Assembly: GCF_001269905.1 (NCBI RefSeq)
Contig: NZ_LHVK01000004.1
Location: 1-64,000 of the forward strand
Length of the DNA: 64,000 nucleotides
Direction of reading: 5' to 3'
Origin: Pseudomonas corrugata
Lineage (GTDB): Bacteria > Pseudomonadota > Gammaproteobacteria > Pseudomonadales > Pseudomonadaceae
Position numbers and translations under genes: made by a program. Under the pieces are notes generated by a model. The model had not been told where the DNA came from and did no database searches. It saw only the letters and a list, made by a program, of their open reading frames with translations. Below, in pieces: positions 43,801-52,317 of this stretch. How positions within the stretch are numbered: the first letter of the stretch is position 1; every line of letters begins with the position of its first letter.

Positions 43801-44876
43801 CCCGTTTACTGCGTTACAGCCTGCTGGGCTTGTTGCTGGTTGTCTGCCTGGCTGCCCTGGCGATCTATGGCCTGACCTGGCGCCCACAAGCCCGGGAAGC
43901 ACTGCCAGTCAGTTGCGCCGCCAACGCCGCGCCGCTGATGCCTGGCCAAGCCGTGAAGGTGATGACCTGGAATGTCCAGTTCCTGGCCGGCAAGCGCTAC
44001 GTGTTCTGGCACGACCTGGCCAAGGGCGACGATGAAAGCCCGACCCTGGAAGACATGGCCTTCAGCCTCGACGAAGTGGCCCGGGTGATCCGTGATGAGC
44101 AACCTGACATCGTCCTGCTGCAGGAACTGGACAACGGCGCCAAGGCCAGCGATTACCAGAACCAGCTCAAGTTACTGCAGGAGCGGCTCGCCGACCTGTA
44201 TCCCTGCAGCACCAGCGCCTTCGACTGGAAGGCCGATTTCATACCCGCCCCCCATATCTTCGGCAGCGTCGGCCGACAACTGGCAACGCTGAGCCGCTAC
44301 CGTATCGATCACGCCGAACGGGTGCAGTTGCCGGTAGCCGAGGCCAACATCATCAGCCGTCAGTTCCAACCGAAGAATGCGCTGCTGGTGAGCTACATTC
44401 CGCTGAGCGATGGCAGCCAACTGGCCGTGCTCAACACGCATCTGGAGCGGGCCACGCAGCCTGACGAAACTCTGCCGAACCAGGTGACTGCCGTGGCCAA
44501 GGCCCTGGACAAGTTCGAGTCCCGAGGCATGCCCTGGCTGATCGGCGGCGACTTCAACCTGCTGCCCCTGGGTCAGTACCTGCGCCTGCCGCCCGAACAA
44601 CGCACCCCCTACTCCGCCGACAGCCCGCTGCACCTGCTGTGGGACAAGTACCCGATGATTCCCACCAACAACGAGGCCAGCGGCATCGACCGTGCGCACT
44701 GGCTGACCCACTACCCGAACGACCCCGGCCTCAACGGCCCGGACCGCACCGTCGATTATCTGTTCTACAGCCCGCGCATCAAACGGGTCGAGGCCCAGGT
44801 ACGGCAGGACGATACCTTGCGCATCTCTGATCATTTGCCGGTGATTGCGCGTTTTTTGTTGCCGGTTACGCCATAG
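43797..44876 (+). CDS. endonuclease/exonuclease/phosphatase (EEP) family protein
   Basis: A 359-residue protein with one N-terminal membrane helix or signal anchor (about 5-25, LLRYSLLGLLLVVCLAALAIYGL) and an EEP domain: KVMTWNVQFLAG, catalytic region IVLLQELDN, GGDFNLLP and the final SDHLPVIARF. The domain probably faces the periplasm; a nucleic acid, lipid or phosphate-ester substrate is possible. Overlaps the YciC gene. Confidence 0.83.
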   Translation: MTRLLRYSLLGLLLVVCLAALAIYGLTWRPQAREALPVSCAANAAPLMPGQAVKVMTWNVQFLAGKRYVFWHDLAKGDDESPTLEDMAFSLDEVARVIRDEQPDIVLLQELDNGAKASDYQNQLKLLQERLADLYPCSTSAFDWKADFIPAPHIFGSVGRQLATLSRYRIDHAERVQLPVAEANIISRQFQPKNALLVSYIPLSDGSQLAVLNTHLERATQPDETLPNQVTAVAKALDKFESRGMPWLIGGDFNLLPLGQYLRLPPEQRTPYSADSPLHLLWDKYPMIPTNNEASGIDRAHWLTHYPNDPGLNGPDRTVDYLFYSPRIKRVEAQVRQDDTLRISDHLPVIARFLLPVTP

Positions 44877-44884
44877 CCGCAGAC

Positions 44885-44975
44885 CTGTGGCAACGAGTCT
44901 GCTCGCGAATGCACTGTGTCAGCCAACTTCTATGCGACTGATAGGCCGCTATCGCGAGCAGGCTCGCTCCCACAG
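44885..44975. repeat. REP pair downstream of the EEP gene
   Basis: Left unit is diverged (CTGTGGCAACGAGTCTGCTC) while the right unit is canonical (GCGAGCAGGCTCGCTCCCACAG). Confidence 0.8.
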
Positions 44976-45019
44976 GAATCCTGCGGTGAATAACGATCGT
45001 GCGGCCAGCCCGGAGCCCA

Positions 45020-45105
45020 TGTGGGAGCGAGCCTGCTCGCGATAGCGGGTGCTCAGCCAGTTTTGATGTGACTGACAGATAGCCATCGCAAGCGGGCTCC
45101 CACAG
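45020..45105. repeat. REP pair downstream of hrpB
   Basis: Left unit is canonical and the right unit is diverged (CGCAAGCGGGCTCCCACAG), the mirror image of the preceding pair 45 bases away. Both lie between convergent genes. Confidence 0.8.
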
Positions 45106-45134
45106 GGTTCGGGTCCACTCGGATTAACGTCTGT

Positions 45135-47651
45135 TCACTTACGCGGCTTGACCCGCGCCGTCGCCTCCGCCACCAGCGGATCATCCGGCCAGTAATGCTT
45201 GGGATAGCGTCCCTTGAGGTCCTTCTTCACTTCGGCGTAGGTGCTGCGCCAGAAGTTCGCCAGGTCCTGGGTCACCTGCACCGGTCGGCGTGCCGGTGAC
45301 AACAAGTGCAATTTGACGACCTGGCGGCCACCGGCAATGCGCGGGGTGTCGGCCAGACCGAACAGTTCCTGCAAGCGCACCGCCAGGATCGGCGGATGCT
45401 CGCTGTAATCCAAACGGATCGACGAACCCGAGGGCACGCTCAAATGGTGCGGCGCCAGTTCCTCCAAGCGTTGCGGCAGGGGCCAGGGCAACAGGTTGTG
45501 AACGATGCTCGACAAGTCCAGGTTGGCAAAATGGCTGAGCCGCGACACCCGCCCCAGATACGGCATCAGCCAATGTTCAAGACTGTCGAGCAGCGCTGCG
45601 TCGCTGACGTCGGGCCATTCGCTTTCGTCCCGGGTCTCCAGGTCCAGCCGACGCAGCAGTGCCAGCCGCGCCTGCCATTGCCGCAGTTCCGGCGTCCAGG
45701 GCAGCAGTTCCAGGCCCTTGCGCCGCACCAGGTTGACCAGGGCCTGGCTGCGCGTCGACTCATCCAGGCCAGTCAATGGTTCGCGACTGAGCACCAGTTC
45801 GCCGACCTTGCGCTGGCGCTCGGCCCTCAGCACGCCTTCGCGCTCGTCCCAATCCAGTTCATCCACCGTGTGCACCTGCTCGGCCAGCACGGAATCGAAC
45901 AGCGCCGCGTCGAAATCCGTTGCCAGGTAGATCCGCTCTTCCCGCTGGCCCTGGCGGCTGCCGAGGTCGGCGATCACCAGCCACGGCTGCTTCATCAGGC
46001 TGTCGACCTCGGCAAACAGCGCCGCACGACCGTTGGCCAGGCGGTATTCCGCGCCGCCGGGTCGTCGCTGCTGCGCGACCCGATCCGGATAGGCCAACGC
46101 CAGCAGCGCACCGAGCCAGCGCGGGTGATCGGGATCGGCCACGGCTTCTTCGGCCTTGCCCCGCAAGTAGCCGCGATACTGCCGGGCCAGTTGCCGCGCC
46201 CGCGTCACCCCGCCTTGCGCGCCTCGCGCCGCCCGCTCTTCGCCAGACAGCAACGCCAGGCGACTGTGCAAGTCCGCACCGGCGCCGCGCAGAATGTCGC
46301 GCTCGCCCAATAGCGCGGCGACGTTGCACGCCATGTCTGCCAACCCCAACGCCTGGCCGCGCAATAACAGATGAGCGATACGCGGGTGAGCCGGCAGTTC
46401 GGCCATGGCCTGGCCGTGGCGGGTCAGTTGCTCGCCGTCCAGCGCGCCCAGACGTTGCAGTAGATCCTGAGCCTGGGCATACGCAGCCGCCGGAGGGACG
46501 TCGAGCCAGACCAATTGCTGCGGCGTCACGCCCCAGCGTCCCAGCTGCAGGGCCAGCCCGGCCAGGTCGGCGCAAAGGATTTCCGCGCTGCCATAGGCGG
46601 CCAATTGTTCATGCTGGTCTTCGGACCATAGCCGATAACACACCCCTGGCTCCAGTCGCCCAGCCCGACCGGCCCGCTGGGTGGCACTGGCCCGGGAAAT
46701 ACGTTGTGTGTCGAGGCGGGTCATGCCGCTGCCCGGGTCGAAACGCGGCACCCTGGCCAGTCCCGCGTCAATCACCACCCGCACGCCATTGATGGTCAGG
46801 CTGGTTTCGGCAATGTTGGTCGCCAGCACCACCTTGCGCAGACCAGGCGGCGCCGGGTCGATGGCGGCGCGCTGGGCCGCGAGATCCAGCTCGCCATGCA
46901 GGGGGCATAGCAACACGCTACCGCCCTCGCCCAGGGCATCGGCCAATTGCTGATGGACCCGGCGGATCTCCGCCTGCCCGGGCAGGAACACCAAGACGCT
47001 GCCGGTTTCATCGTGCAGGGCTTCGAGCACAGTCTGCACCAGCCGCGGCTCGATGAACTCACCGGGCTGGAATGGCCGGCCCCAACGTACCGTCACCGGG
47101 AACATGCGGCCTTCGCTGCGCAGTATTGGCGCGTTGTCCAGCAACCCGGCCAGGCGCTCGCCTTCCAGGGTCGCGGACATCAACAGGATTTTCAGCGGCT
47201 GGTCTTCGCGAAACAACTCCCGGCCGTTGAGACTCAAGGCCAGGGCCAGATCGGCGTCGAGGCTGCGCTCGTGAAATTCATCGAAAATCAGCAGCCCCAC
47301 CCCTTCCAATGCAGGATCGTCCTGCAAGCGACGGGTGAGAATCCCTTCGGTGACCACTTCAATACGGGTCCTTGGGCCAACCTTGCTGTCCAGACGAATC
47401 CGGTAGCCAACGGTTTCACCGACCTTTTCACCCAATTCACTGGCCAATCGCTCCGCCGCCGCCCGTGCCGCCAAGCGTCGGGGTTCGAGCATCAGGATGG
47501 TCTGTCCGGCCAGCCAGGGCTCGTTCAACAGGGCCAGGGGAACACGGGTGGTCTTACCGGCACCGGGCGGCGCTTCGAGCACGGCTTCATGGCGTGATGC
47601 CAAGGCTTGACGCAAGGCGGGTAAAACTTCATCAATCGGCAGAGAAATCAT
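45135..47651 (-). CDS. hrpB: ATP-dependent helicase HrpB
   Basis: An 838-residue DEAH-box helicase: Walker A APPGAGKTTRVPL, DEFH box (IFDEFHERSLD), SAT, and a HrpB-specific C-terminal domain. Length matches the family. It is an RNA helicase of poorly defined role, not essential in E. coli. Alone, divergent from a lipoprotein gene. Confidence 0.93.
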   Translation of the reverse strand: MISLPIDEVLPALRQALASRHEAVLEAPPGAGKTTRVPLALLNEPWLAGQTILMLEPRRLAARAAAERLASELGEKVGETVGYRIRLDSKVGPRTRIEVVTEGILTRRLQDDPALEGVGLLIFDEFHERSLDADLALALSLNGRELFREDQPLKILLMSATLEGERLAGLLDNAPILRSEGRMFPVTVRWGRPFQPGEFIEPRLVQTVLEALHDETGSVLVFLPGQAEIRRVHQQLADALGEGGSVLLCPLHGELDLAAQRAAIDPAPPGLRKVVLATNIAETSLTINGVRVVIDAGLARVPRFDPGSGMTRLDTQRISRASATQRAGRAGRLEPGVCYRLWSEDQHEQLAAYGSAEILCADLAGLALQLGRWGVTPQQLVWLDVPPAAAYAQAQDLLQRLGALDGEQLTRHGQAMAELPAHPRIAHLLLRGQALGLADMACNVAALLGERDILRGAGADLHSRLALLSGEERAARGAQGGVTRARQLARQYRGYLRGKAEEAVADPDHPRWLGALLALAYPDRVAQQRRPGGAEYRLANGRAALFAEVDSLMKQPWLVIADLGSRQGQREERIYLATDFDAALFDSVLAEQVHTVDELDWDEREGVLRAERQRKVGELVLSREPLTGLDESTRSQALVNLVRRKGLELLPWTPELRQWQARLALLRRLDLETRDESEWPDVSDAALLDSLEHWLMPYLGRVSRLSHFANLDLSSIVHNLLPWPLPQRLEELAPHHLSVPSGSSIRLDYSEHPPILAVRLQELFGLADTPRIAGGRQVVKLHLLSPARRPVQVTQDLANFWRSTYAEVKKDLKGRYPKHYWPDDPLVAEATARVKPRK

Positions 47652-47744
47652 GCTGGCTCCAAAACAGAGGGCCGAGTATAACGGCGAACTGTTTGGCGTG
47701 GTCTGGACTCAAACCATCAACCCTTACCTGCTCAGGAGATTGTT

Positions 47745-48164
47745 ATGCGTATTCCCTTTCGCGTGATCGGCGGCGTCCTGGTCGCCACCCTGCTGACCCA
47801 GGTCAGCGCCTGCGGCTCGATCTTCTACCCGGACCGTCGCGGCCAGATCGACGGCAAGATCGACCCGGCTATTGCCGCGCTCGACGCCGTCGGCCTGCTG
47901 TTCTACATCATCCCCGGCCTGATCGCATTCGCGGTGGACTTCGCCACCGGCGCCATTTACTTCGAGCCGGGCAAGACCGCCCAGATCGCGCCGGAAAAGC
48001 TCAAGCAGGCCGTCAACCCTGACGGCAGCGTCGACAACCATAAACTGCAGGCCATCCTGGAAAGCGAACTGGGTCGCAGCTTCCCGCTGGACGATCCACG
48101 GCTGATCCAGCACAAGGGCAGCGCGCAGCAACTGGCCGCCCTCGGCCTCAAACCGGCCGCATGA
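47745..48164 (+). CDS. predicted lipoprotein, function unknown
   Basis: A 139-residue protein with a lipobox: hydrophobic signal then TQVSAC with the modified Cys at residue 23 (GSIFYPDRRGQIDGKIDPAI follows). A second hydrophobic segment AVGLLFYIIPGLIAFAVDFA lies near residues 50-70. Such proteins are sometimes mislabelled as a nucleotidyltransferase in Pseudomonas databases; no catalytic motif supports that. It may sit in the cell envelope. Ribosome site CAGGAG precedes the ATG. Confidence 0.75.
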   Translation: MRIPFRVIGGVLVATLLTQVSACGSIFYPDRRGQIDGKIDPAIAALDAVGLLFYIIPGLIAFAVDFATGAIYFEPGKTAQIAPEKLKQAVNPDGSVDNHKLQAILESELGRSFPLDDPRLIQHKGSAQQLAALGLKPAA

Positions 48165-48192
48165 CGGGCGCCACTGAAGGAACGACCGCTCC

Positions 48193-49086
48193 ATGACCAG
48201 CACTACCGAACACGCTCGCCTGCTACGCCTGGCCACCCGCGCCTCGGTGGCGGTGGCGTTGATCCTGACTATCTCCAAGGCACTGGCCTGGTGGCTGAGC
48301 GGTTCGGTGAGCATGCTTGCCGGCCTGACCGACTCGGCCCTGGACGGCGTCACATCGCTGCTCAACCTGCTGGCAGTGCATTACGCCTTGCGCCCCGCCG
48401 ATGCCGATCATCGCTATGGTCATGGCAAGGCCGAGTCCCTGGCCGGCATGGCCCAGGCGCTCTTCATCGGCGGCAGTGCCGTGTTGATTGCCCTGCAGGC
48501 ATTCGAGCGCCTGAAAAACCCGGTCCCGGTGGATGCGCCATGGCTCAGTGTCGGCGTGATCGTATTTTCCCTGGCACTGACCCTGGCACTGCTGGCATTG
48601 CAGCATCGGGTTATCCGCGCCACGGGCTCCAATGCCGTGCGCGCCGACTCGCTGCATTACCGTTCCGACCTGTTGCTCAACGGCAGTATTCTGGTGGCGC
48701 TGGTGCTGGCCGGGTTCGGCTGGTATCAAGTCGATGCCTGGTTCGGACTGGGCATCGCCGCTTACATTCTCTGGAGCGCCATCCAGATCGCCCGGGAAAG
48801 TTTCGCCGTATTGATGGACGAAGAACTGCCGCCCGACGTCAGCCAGCACATGCTCGAACTGGCCTGCGCCGTGCCCGGCGTACTCGGTGCCCATGACCTG
48901 CGCACGCGGATTTCCGGCAACCACTGGTTCGTGCAACTGCATCTGGAGTTGCCGGGGGAACTGACCCTGTCAGTGGCCCATGGCATCAGCGACCAGGCCG
49001 CCGATGCTATCCACCGCGCCTACCCGAAGGCCGAAGTGCTGGTGCATGCCGATCCGTCGGAAGTGGTGAAAGTCGCCAGCGCCTGA
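48193..49086 (+). CDS. cation diffusion facilitator (FieF-like)
   Basis: A 297-residue CDF transporter exporting divalent metals. The first metal site is in LAGLTDSALDG and the second in HYRSDLLLN; the loop motif DHRYGHGKAESLAGM is typical of FieF. Six helices then a C-terminal cytoplasmic domain with its own metal-binding His/Asp near the end. Zinc or iron preference cannot be told. Confidence 0.9.
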   Translation: MTSTTEHARLLRLATRASVAVALILTISKALAWWLSGSVSMLAGLTDSALDGVTSLLNLLAVHYALRPADADHRYGHGKAESLAGMAQALFIGGSAVLIALQAFERLKNPVPVDAPWLSVGVIVFSLALTLALLALQHRVIRATGSNAVRADSLHYRSDLLLNGSILVALVLAGFGWYQVDAWFGLGIAAYILWSAIQIARESFAVLMDEELPPDVSQHMLELACAVPGVLGAHDLRTRISGNHWFVQLHLELPGELTLSVAHGISDQAADAIHRAYPKAEVLVHADPSEVVKVASA

Positions 49087-49098
49087 TGCGCTTCACCT

Positions 49099-49192
49099 CT
49101 GTGGGAGTAAAGCTTGCTCACGATAGCGGCCGAGCAGCCAACATTGTTGTCGACTGACTGACCCCCATCGCGAGCAAGCTTTGCTCCCACAG
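49099..49192. repeat. REP pair downstream of the CDF gene
   Basis: CTGTGGGAGTAAAGCTTGCTC faces GCGAGCAAGCTTTGCTCCCACAG, ending 46 bases before the stop of the convergent DUF6515-like gene. Confidence 0.85.
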
Positions 49193-49237
49193 GTTTGTGG
49201 CGTTCGGCACCCAGCCTTTCTTACTGAACAACAAACC

Positions 49238-50251
49238 TCAGTAACTCACCTGATACCCACGACTGCTCAAGCAACTCCCCTGGGCCTGCCGGTAGGTCTG
49301 TACCACTTCCGGCGCGGGCGGGTAGGTGTAGTTGCGCGGATCGAAACCGCTCTGCTGCACCGCCCAGCGATAACATTCGTAGCCATCCTGGTTGACCTGC
49401 TCAGGTGACTGGCCGTTGGCTGGGTACGCCACCACGTCATAGCTGTTGCCCTGGGGTTGTGGCTGCGGGTTGGCAACCGGCGCGTCGACCACGACGTAGT
49501 CCTGGGTGTTGGCTTCGTAAATGTAATAGGCACCGGCGGCGAGGAAGAACAGCGAGCTGCCGATCCAGACTTCCCGGGCATAATCGGGCAGGTAACGGGT
49601 GCGGATGCCCCGTGGCGGTTGAACCACGACATAACGCGGCCCTTGTGGGCGATACCAGTAGCCGCCGGAAAAGAAATAGTCCTGCCCGCGATAGGGCACG
49701 CGGTAATTGCGATCAGGGAAACGGTCGATGACATAACCGGGACGATACTGCGGCCCCGGCCCCCAACCAGTGCCATGGCCGTCCGGACGACCGGCCCAGT
49801 GCTGGTCGGGATGATTGTCATGCTCGGGGCGCGGCCGATTGCTCGGATAACCGTCGCTGCGACGTGGGATATCGCGGTAGTAGCCCGGTTGCGGCTCCCG
49901 GGTCTGGGTCACGCTGTCGGGCCGGCCCTGGATCGGCAGGTTATTGCCCGGCGGCTGTTGCTGCTGCGGCGGACGACCATGACCGTTGGGGTCCTGGGGT
50001 GATCGATCATAGGATGGCGCGCCCTGGCGCTGGGCGCCGGGTTCGAACTGGCGACTGTTGTCGCCACGGATGATTTCATTGCTCTGGGGCCGCGGCTGGC
50101 CGGAGTAACCCTGACCGTTGCCGCCACGTCCATCGTGTCCTCGATCACCGTCGGGGCCGCCACGATTCTGCTGATCATCGGACATCCCTTGCGCACTGAC
50201 ACTTGCCCACAACAGACCAACACCTGCCAGACGCCAGATGCGCGACTTCAT
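49238..50251 (-). CDS. DUF6515-like secreted protein with low-complexity N-terminal half
   Basis: A 337-residue protein: signal peptide (MKSRIWRLAGVGLLWASVSAQG) then about 170 residues rich in Gly, Pro, Gln, Arg and Asp, then a compact part with YRVPYRGQDYFFSGGYWYRP and a hydrophobic segment WIGSSLFFLAAGAYYIYE, and a C-terminal NQDGYECYRWAVQQSGFDP motif shared with other envelope proteins. The compact part resembles DUF6515. Likely periplasmic or outer-membrane linked; function unknown. Confidence 0.72.
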   Translation of the reverse strand: MKSRIWRLAGVGLLWASVSAQGMSDDQQNRGGPDGDRGHDGRGGNGQGYSGQPRPQSNEIIRGDNSRQFEPGAQRQGAPSYDRSPQDPNGHGRPPQQQQPPGNNLPIQGRPDSVTQTREPQPGYYRDIPRRSDGYPSNRPRPEHDNHPDQHWAGRPDGHGTGWGPGPQYRPGYVIDRFPDRNYRVPYRGQDYFFSGGYWYRPQGPRYVVVQPPRGIRTRYLPDYAREVWIGSSLFFLAAGAYYIYEANTQDYVVVDAPVANPQPQPQGNSYDVVAYPANGQSPEQVNQDGYECYRWAVQQSGFDPRNYTYPPAPEVVQTYRQAQGSCLSSRGYQVSY

Positions 50252-50349
50252 GTTATTCCTCACAACGGTTCAGGGCCTGATGATAAGACCGGGAAAAGCC
50301 CAGGCCGGTTCTGCACCAGATTATCAGCAGCGCCACATATTTCGCAGGC

Positions 50350-50560
50350 ATTAAAAAAGGGAGACCCGTCGGCCTCCCCTTGAGAACTTCGTCCGTGCTC
50401 GACGCTTGTGGCGTCGGCTCACCTCACACCGTCTTCTGGACAGCATGCAGCTCGGGGGTCATGAGTGGCCTGTCTGGCTACCAGGCACCGGTGGGTGCCG
50501 CGACCGCAGCCGGCCTGCTTGGGCGGGCTGCATTGGACTGTTTGTCCGAGCAGTGATCTT
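50350..50560 (-). ncRNA. candidate structured RNA with rho-independent terminator
   Basis: No reading frame fits here. Read on the minus strand from about 50560, successive short hairpins occur: GGAC-aaac-aGTCC, GCAGCC...GGCTGC, GGCACC-cacc-GGTGCC, GACGC-cacaa-GCGTC, and finally a terminator stem with six T. A -10-like TATTCT lies near 50565-50570. The rest of the 434-base gap (50252-50349 and 50561-50685) shows only promoter-like sequence. It could be a small RNA or the leader of the following gene; no family was recognised. Confidence 0.45.
50353..50378 (-). terminator. rho-independent terminator
   Basis: On the minus strand: GGGAG (complement of 50374-50378), ten-base loop, CTCCC (50359-50363) and six T residues (50353-50358). 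No protein gene ends here on that strand, which is the main clue to an RNA gene. Confidence 0.65.
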
Positions 50561-50685
50561 GGTGATAAGAATAAGCCTGGACCGGCGACAGATGATTGCT
50601 AAGATTGCTCAATTAAACATCGCTTGCGCAATTTTTACCCCCGGATAGATAATCCCACGCAATTATCAAGATAAAGGCCCGACCG

Positions 50686-51165
50686 ATGAGCAAACTCGAC
50701 CGTTACGACCTGAGCATTCTGGCGGAATTGCAGCGCGACGCGCGCATCTCCAATCAGGAACTGGCCGAGCGCATCGGCCTGTCACCCTCGCCCTGCTCGC
50801 GGCGGGTCAAACAGTTGGAAGACGACGGTTACATTACCCGCCAGGTCGCGTTGCTCGACCGCAAAATGCTCGGCCTGAGCCTGACCGCCTACGTGCTGAT
50901 CGGCATGGACCGTCACACCCCCGAACGCTTCGAAAACTTCGAAGCCGCGATTCGCAACCTGCCGCAAGTGCTGGAGTGCAGCCTGGTGACCGGAATGGAT
51001 GCGGACTATCAGCTCAAGGTGGTGGTGCCGGACATGGACCACTACCAGAAACTGCTGCTGGGCCACCTGACCCGGATCGACGGCGTCACCAGCGTGCGCT
51101 CCAGTTTCGTGCTGAACCAGGTGCTCAGCAGTACCGAGTTGCCGTTGACCCATCTGCGCAGTTGA
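50686..51165 (+). CDS. Lrp/AsnC-family regulator
   Basis: A 159-residue feast/famine regulator: helix-turn-helix about 15-55 (NQELAERIGLSPSPCSRRVKQLEDDGYI) and RAM domain (LECSLVTGMDADYQLKVVVPD). The pattern SPSPCSRRVKQLE is that of the Lrp/BkdR/DadR side of the family. No obvious target gene sits beside it; the divergent strand holds the structured RNA candidate. Confidence 0.87.
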   Translation: MSKLDRYDLSILAELQRDARISNQELAERIGLSPSPCSRRVKQLEDDGYITRQVALLDRKMLGLSLTAYVLIGMDRHTPERFENFEAAIRNLPQVLECSLVTGMDADYQLKVVVPDMDHYQKLLLGHLTRIDGVTSVRSSFVLNQVLSSTELPLTHLRS

Positions 51166-51180
51166 AACCGCCTCAACCAC

Positions 51181-51272
51181 TGTAGGAGCCGAGCTTGCTC
51201 GCGATGGCGGCATTACAGTCGACAATGACTTGGCTGATCCACCGCCATCGCGAGCAAGCTCGGCTCCCACAG
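51181..51272. repeat. REP-like pair with GTAGGAGCC ends
   Basis: TGTAGGAGCCGAGCTTGCTC faces GCGAGCAAGCTCGGCTCCCACA: a hybrid of the two main repeat families in the window, following the Lrp gene. Confidence 0.8.
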
Positions 51273-51404
51273 GGTCCGGGGCAGTCACATCATCGAGAAG
51301 GCGATGAATAGCTGCGACACACCGCCGCAGGCCAATCCCCCGCCCGGCCCCCATGCCGTATACTCGCCCCCGCCTTTCAACCCCGCCCACGCCGGAGTGT
51401 TTCG

Positions 51405-51614
51405 ATGGATCCTGCTGTTTTCGAAGAGTGGATGATGACCGGTCTGGTCAGCATTCTGATCATTTTCATGGGTTTCATCGTCTGGGATCTGGCGAAGAAG
51501 TCCAAAGCCGGGCGTTTCGGTTCGTTCATCCTGTTTTTCGTGCTGGGGCTCGGCGTGGCGGCATTCGTCATCAAGAGCGTAGTGATCGGCCTGATCGAGT
51601 CCGGAGCGCTATAA
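51405..51614 (+). CDS. DUF2788 small membrane protein
   Basis: A 69-residue protein with two membrane helices (about 10-28 and 40-62), opening [34 protein letters not shown]. It fits the DUF2788 family, which is small, widespread in Pseudomonas and of unknown function. GGAG precedes the ATG. It overlaps the end of rluE by 6 bases, tail to tail. Confidence 0.85.
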   Translation: MDPAVFEEWMMTGLVSILIIFMGFIVWDLAKKSKAGRFGSFILFFVLGLGVAAFVIKSVVIGLIESGAL

Positions 51615-52244
51615 GCGCGCCGGGACTTCTTTCCACTGGCCCTGATCAAGCCCTTCGATCGTCCAGTCGCCGATCCTGACCCGCACCAGCCGCAGCGTCG
51701 GCAAGCCCACGGCAGCGGTCATGCGCCGCACCTGGCGATTGCGCCCCTCACGTATCACCAGTTCCAGCCAACTCGTGGGTACACTTTTACGAAAGCGCAC
51801 CGGCGGGTTGCGCGGCCATAGCTGCGGTTCGTCCAGTGATCGTGCCTCGGCGGGCAGCGTCATGCCGTCGTTCAATTCGACACCTTCGCGCAGACGCTGA
51901 AGCTGTTCGGCGCTCGGTTCACCCTCCACCTGCACCCAATAGGTCTTGGCCAATTTGTGTCTGGGGTCGGCGATACGTGCCTGCAATTGCCCATCGTTGG
52001 TGAGCAACAGCAGCCCTTCGCTGTCGCGATCCAGCCGCCCGGCCGGGTAAATGCCCGGGATGTCGATAAAATCCTTGAGCGTCGCCCTCCCCTCGCCATC
52101 GCTGAATTGGGTCAGCACATCAAAAGGCTTGTTGAACAGGATCAGCTTGGGCTCAGCCGGGGGCGCCTTCGCGACCCGGCGCGAGGCAGATGCAAGAGAC
52201 TTCACGCCGGGGCGGCGGGAAGCGGGACGTGGGGGACGGGACAT
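51609..52244 (-). CDS. rluE: 23S rRNA pseudouridine synthase, RluE type
   Basis: A 211-residue RsuA/RluB/E/F-family synthase. The catalytic Asp is in [17 protein letters not shown] and the family [23 protein letters not shown] segment follows. A basic 20-residue N-terminal tail replaces the S4 domain, as in RluE, which modifies U2457 of 23S rRNA. Confidence 0.88.
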   Translation of the reverse strand: MSRPPRPASRRPGVKSLASASRRVAKAPPAEPKLILFNKPFDVLTQFSDGEGRATLKDFIDIPGIYPAGRLDRDSEGLLLLTNDGQLQARIADPRHKLAKTYWVQVEGEPSAEQLQRLREGVELNDGMTLPAEARSLDEPQLWPRNPPVRFRKSVPTSWLELVIREGRNRQVRRMTAAVGLPTLRLVRVRIGDWTIEGLDQGQWKEVPARL

Positions 52245-52317
52245 GGCGGCAATATCTGACGGTCAGGGCCGACCATGCTAGTGGCCTGACCGTTAAATAA
52301 CCACCGCCTGCACGGTA

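Noticed and set aside
50406..50648. 80-residue plus-strand open frame before the Lrp gene
   Set aside because: No ribosome site, Arg/Cys/Trp-rich sequence without family features, and it lies over the hairpin series on the other strand.
50686..51165. Lrp gene as DadR of a dad operon
   Set aside because: No dadA or dadX gene is adjacent; the divergent strand holds only the structured region.
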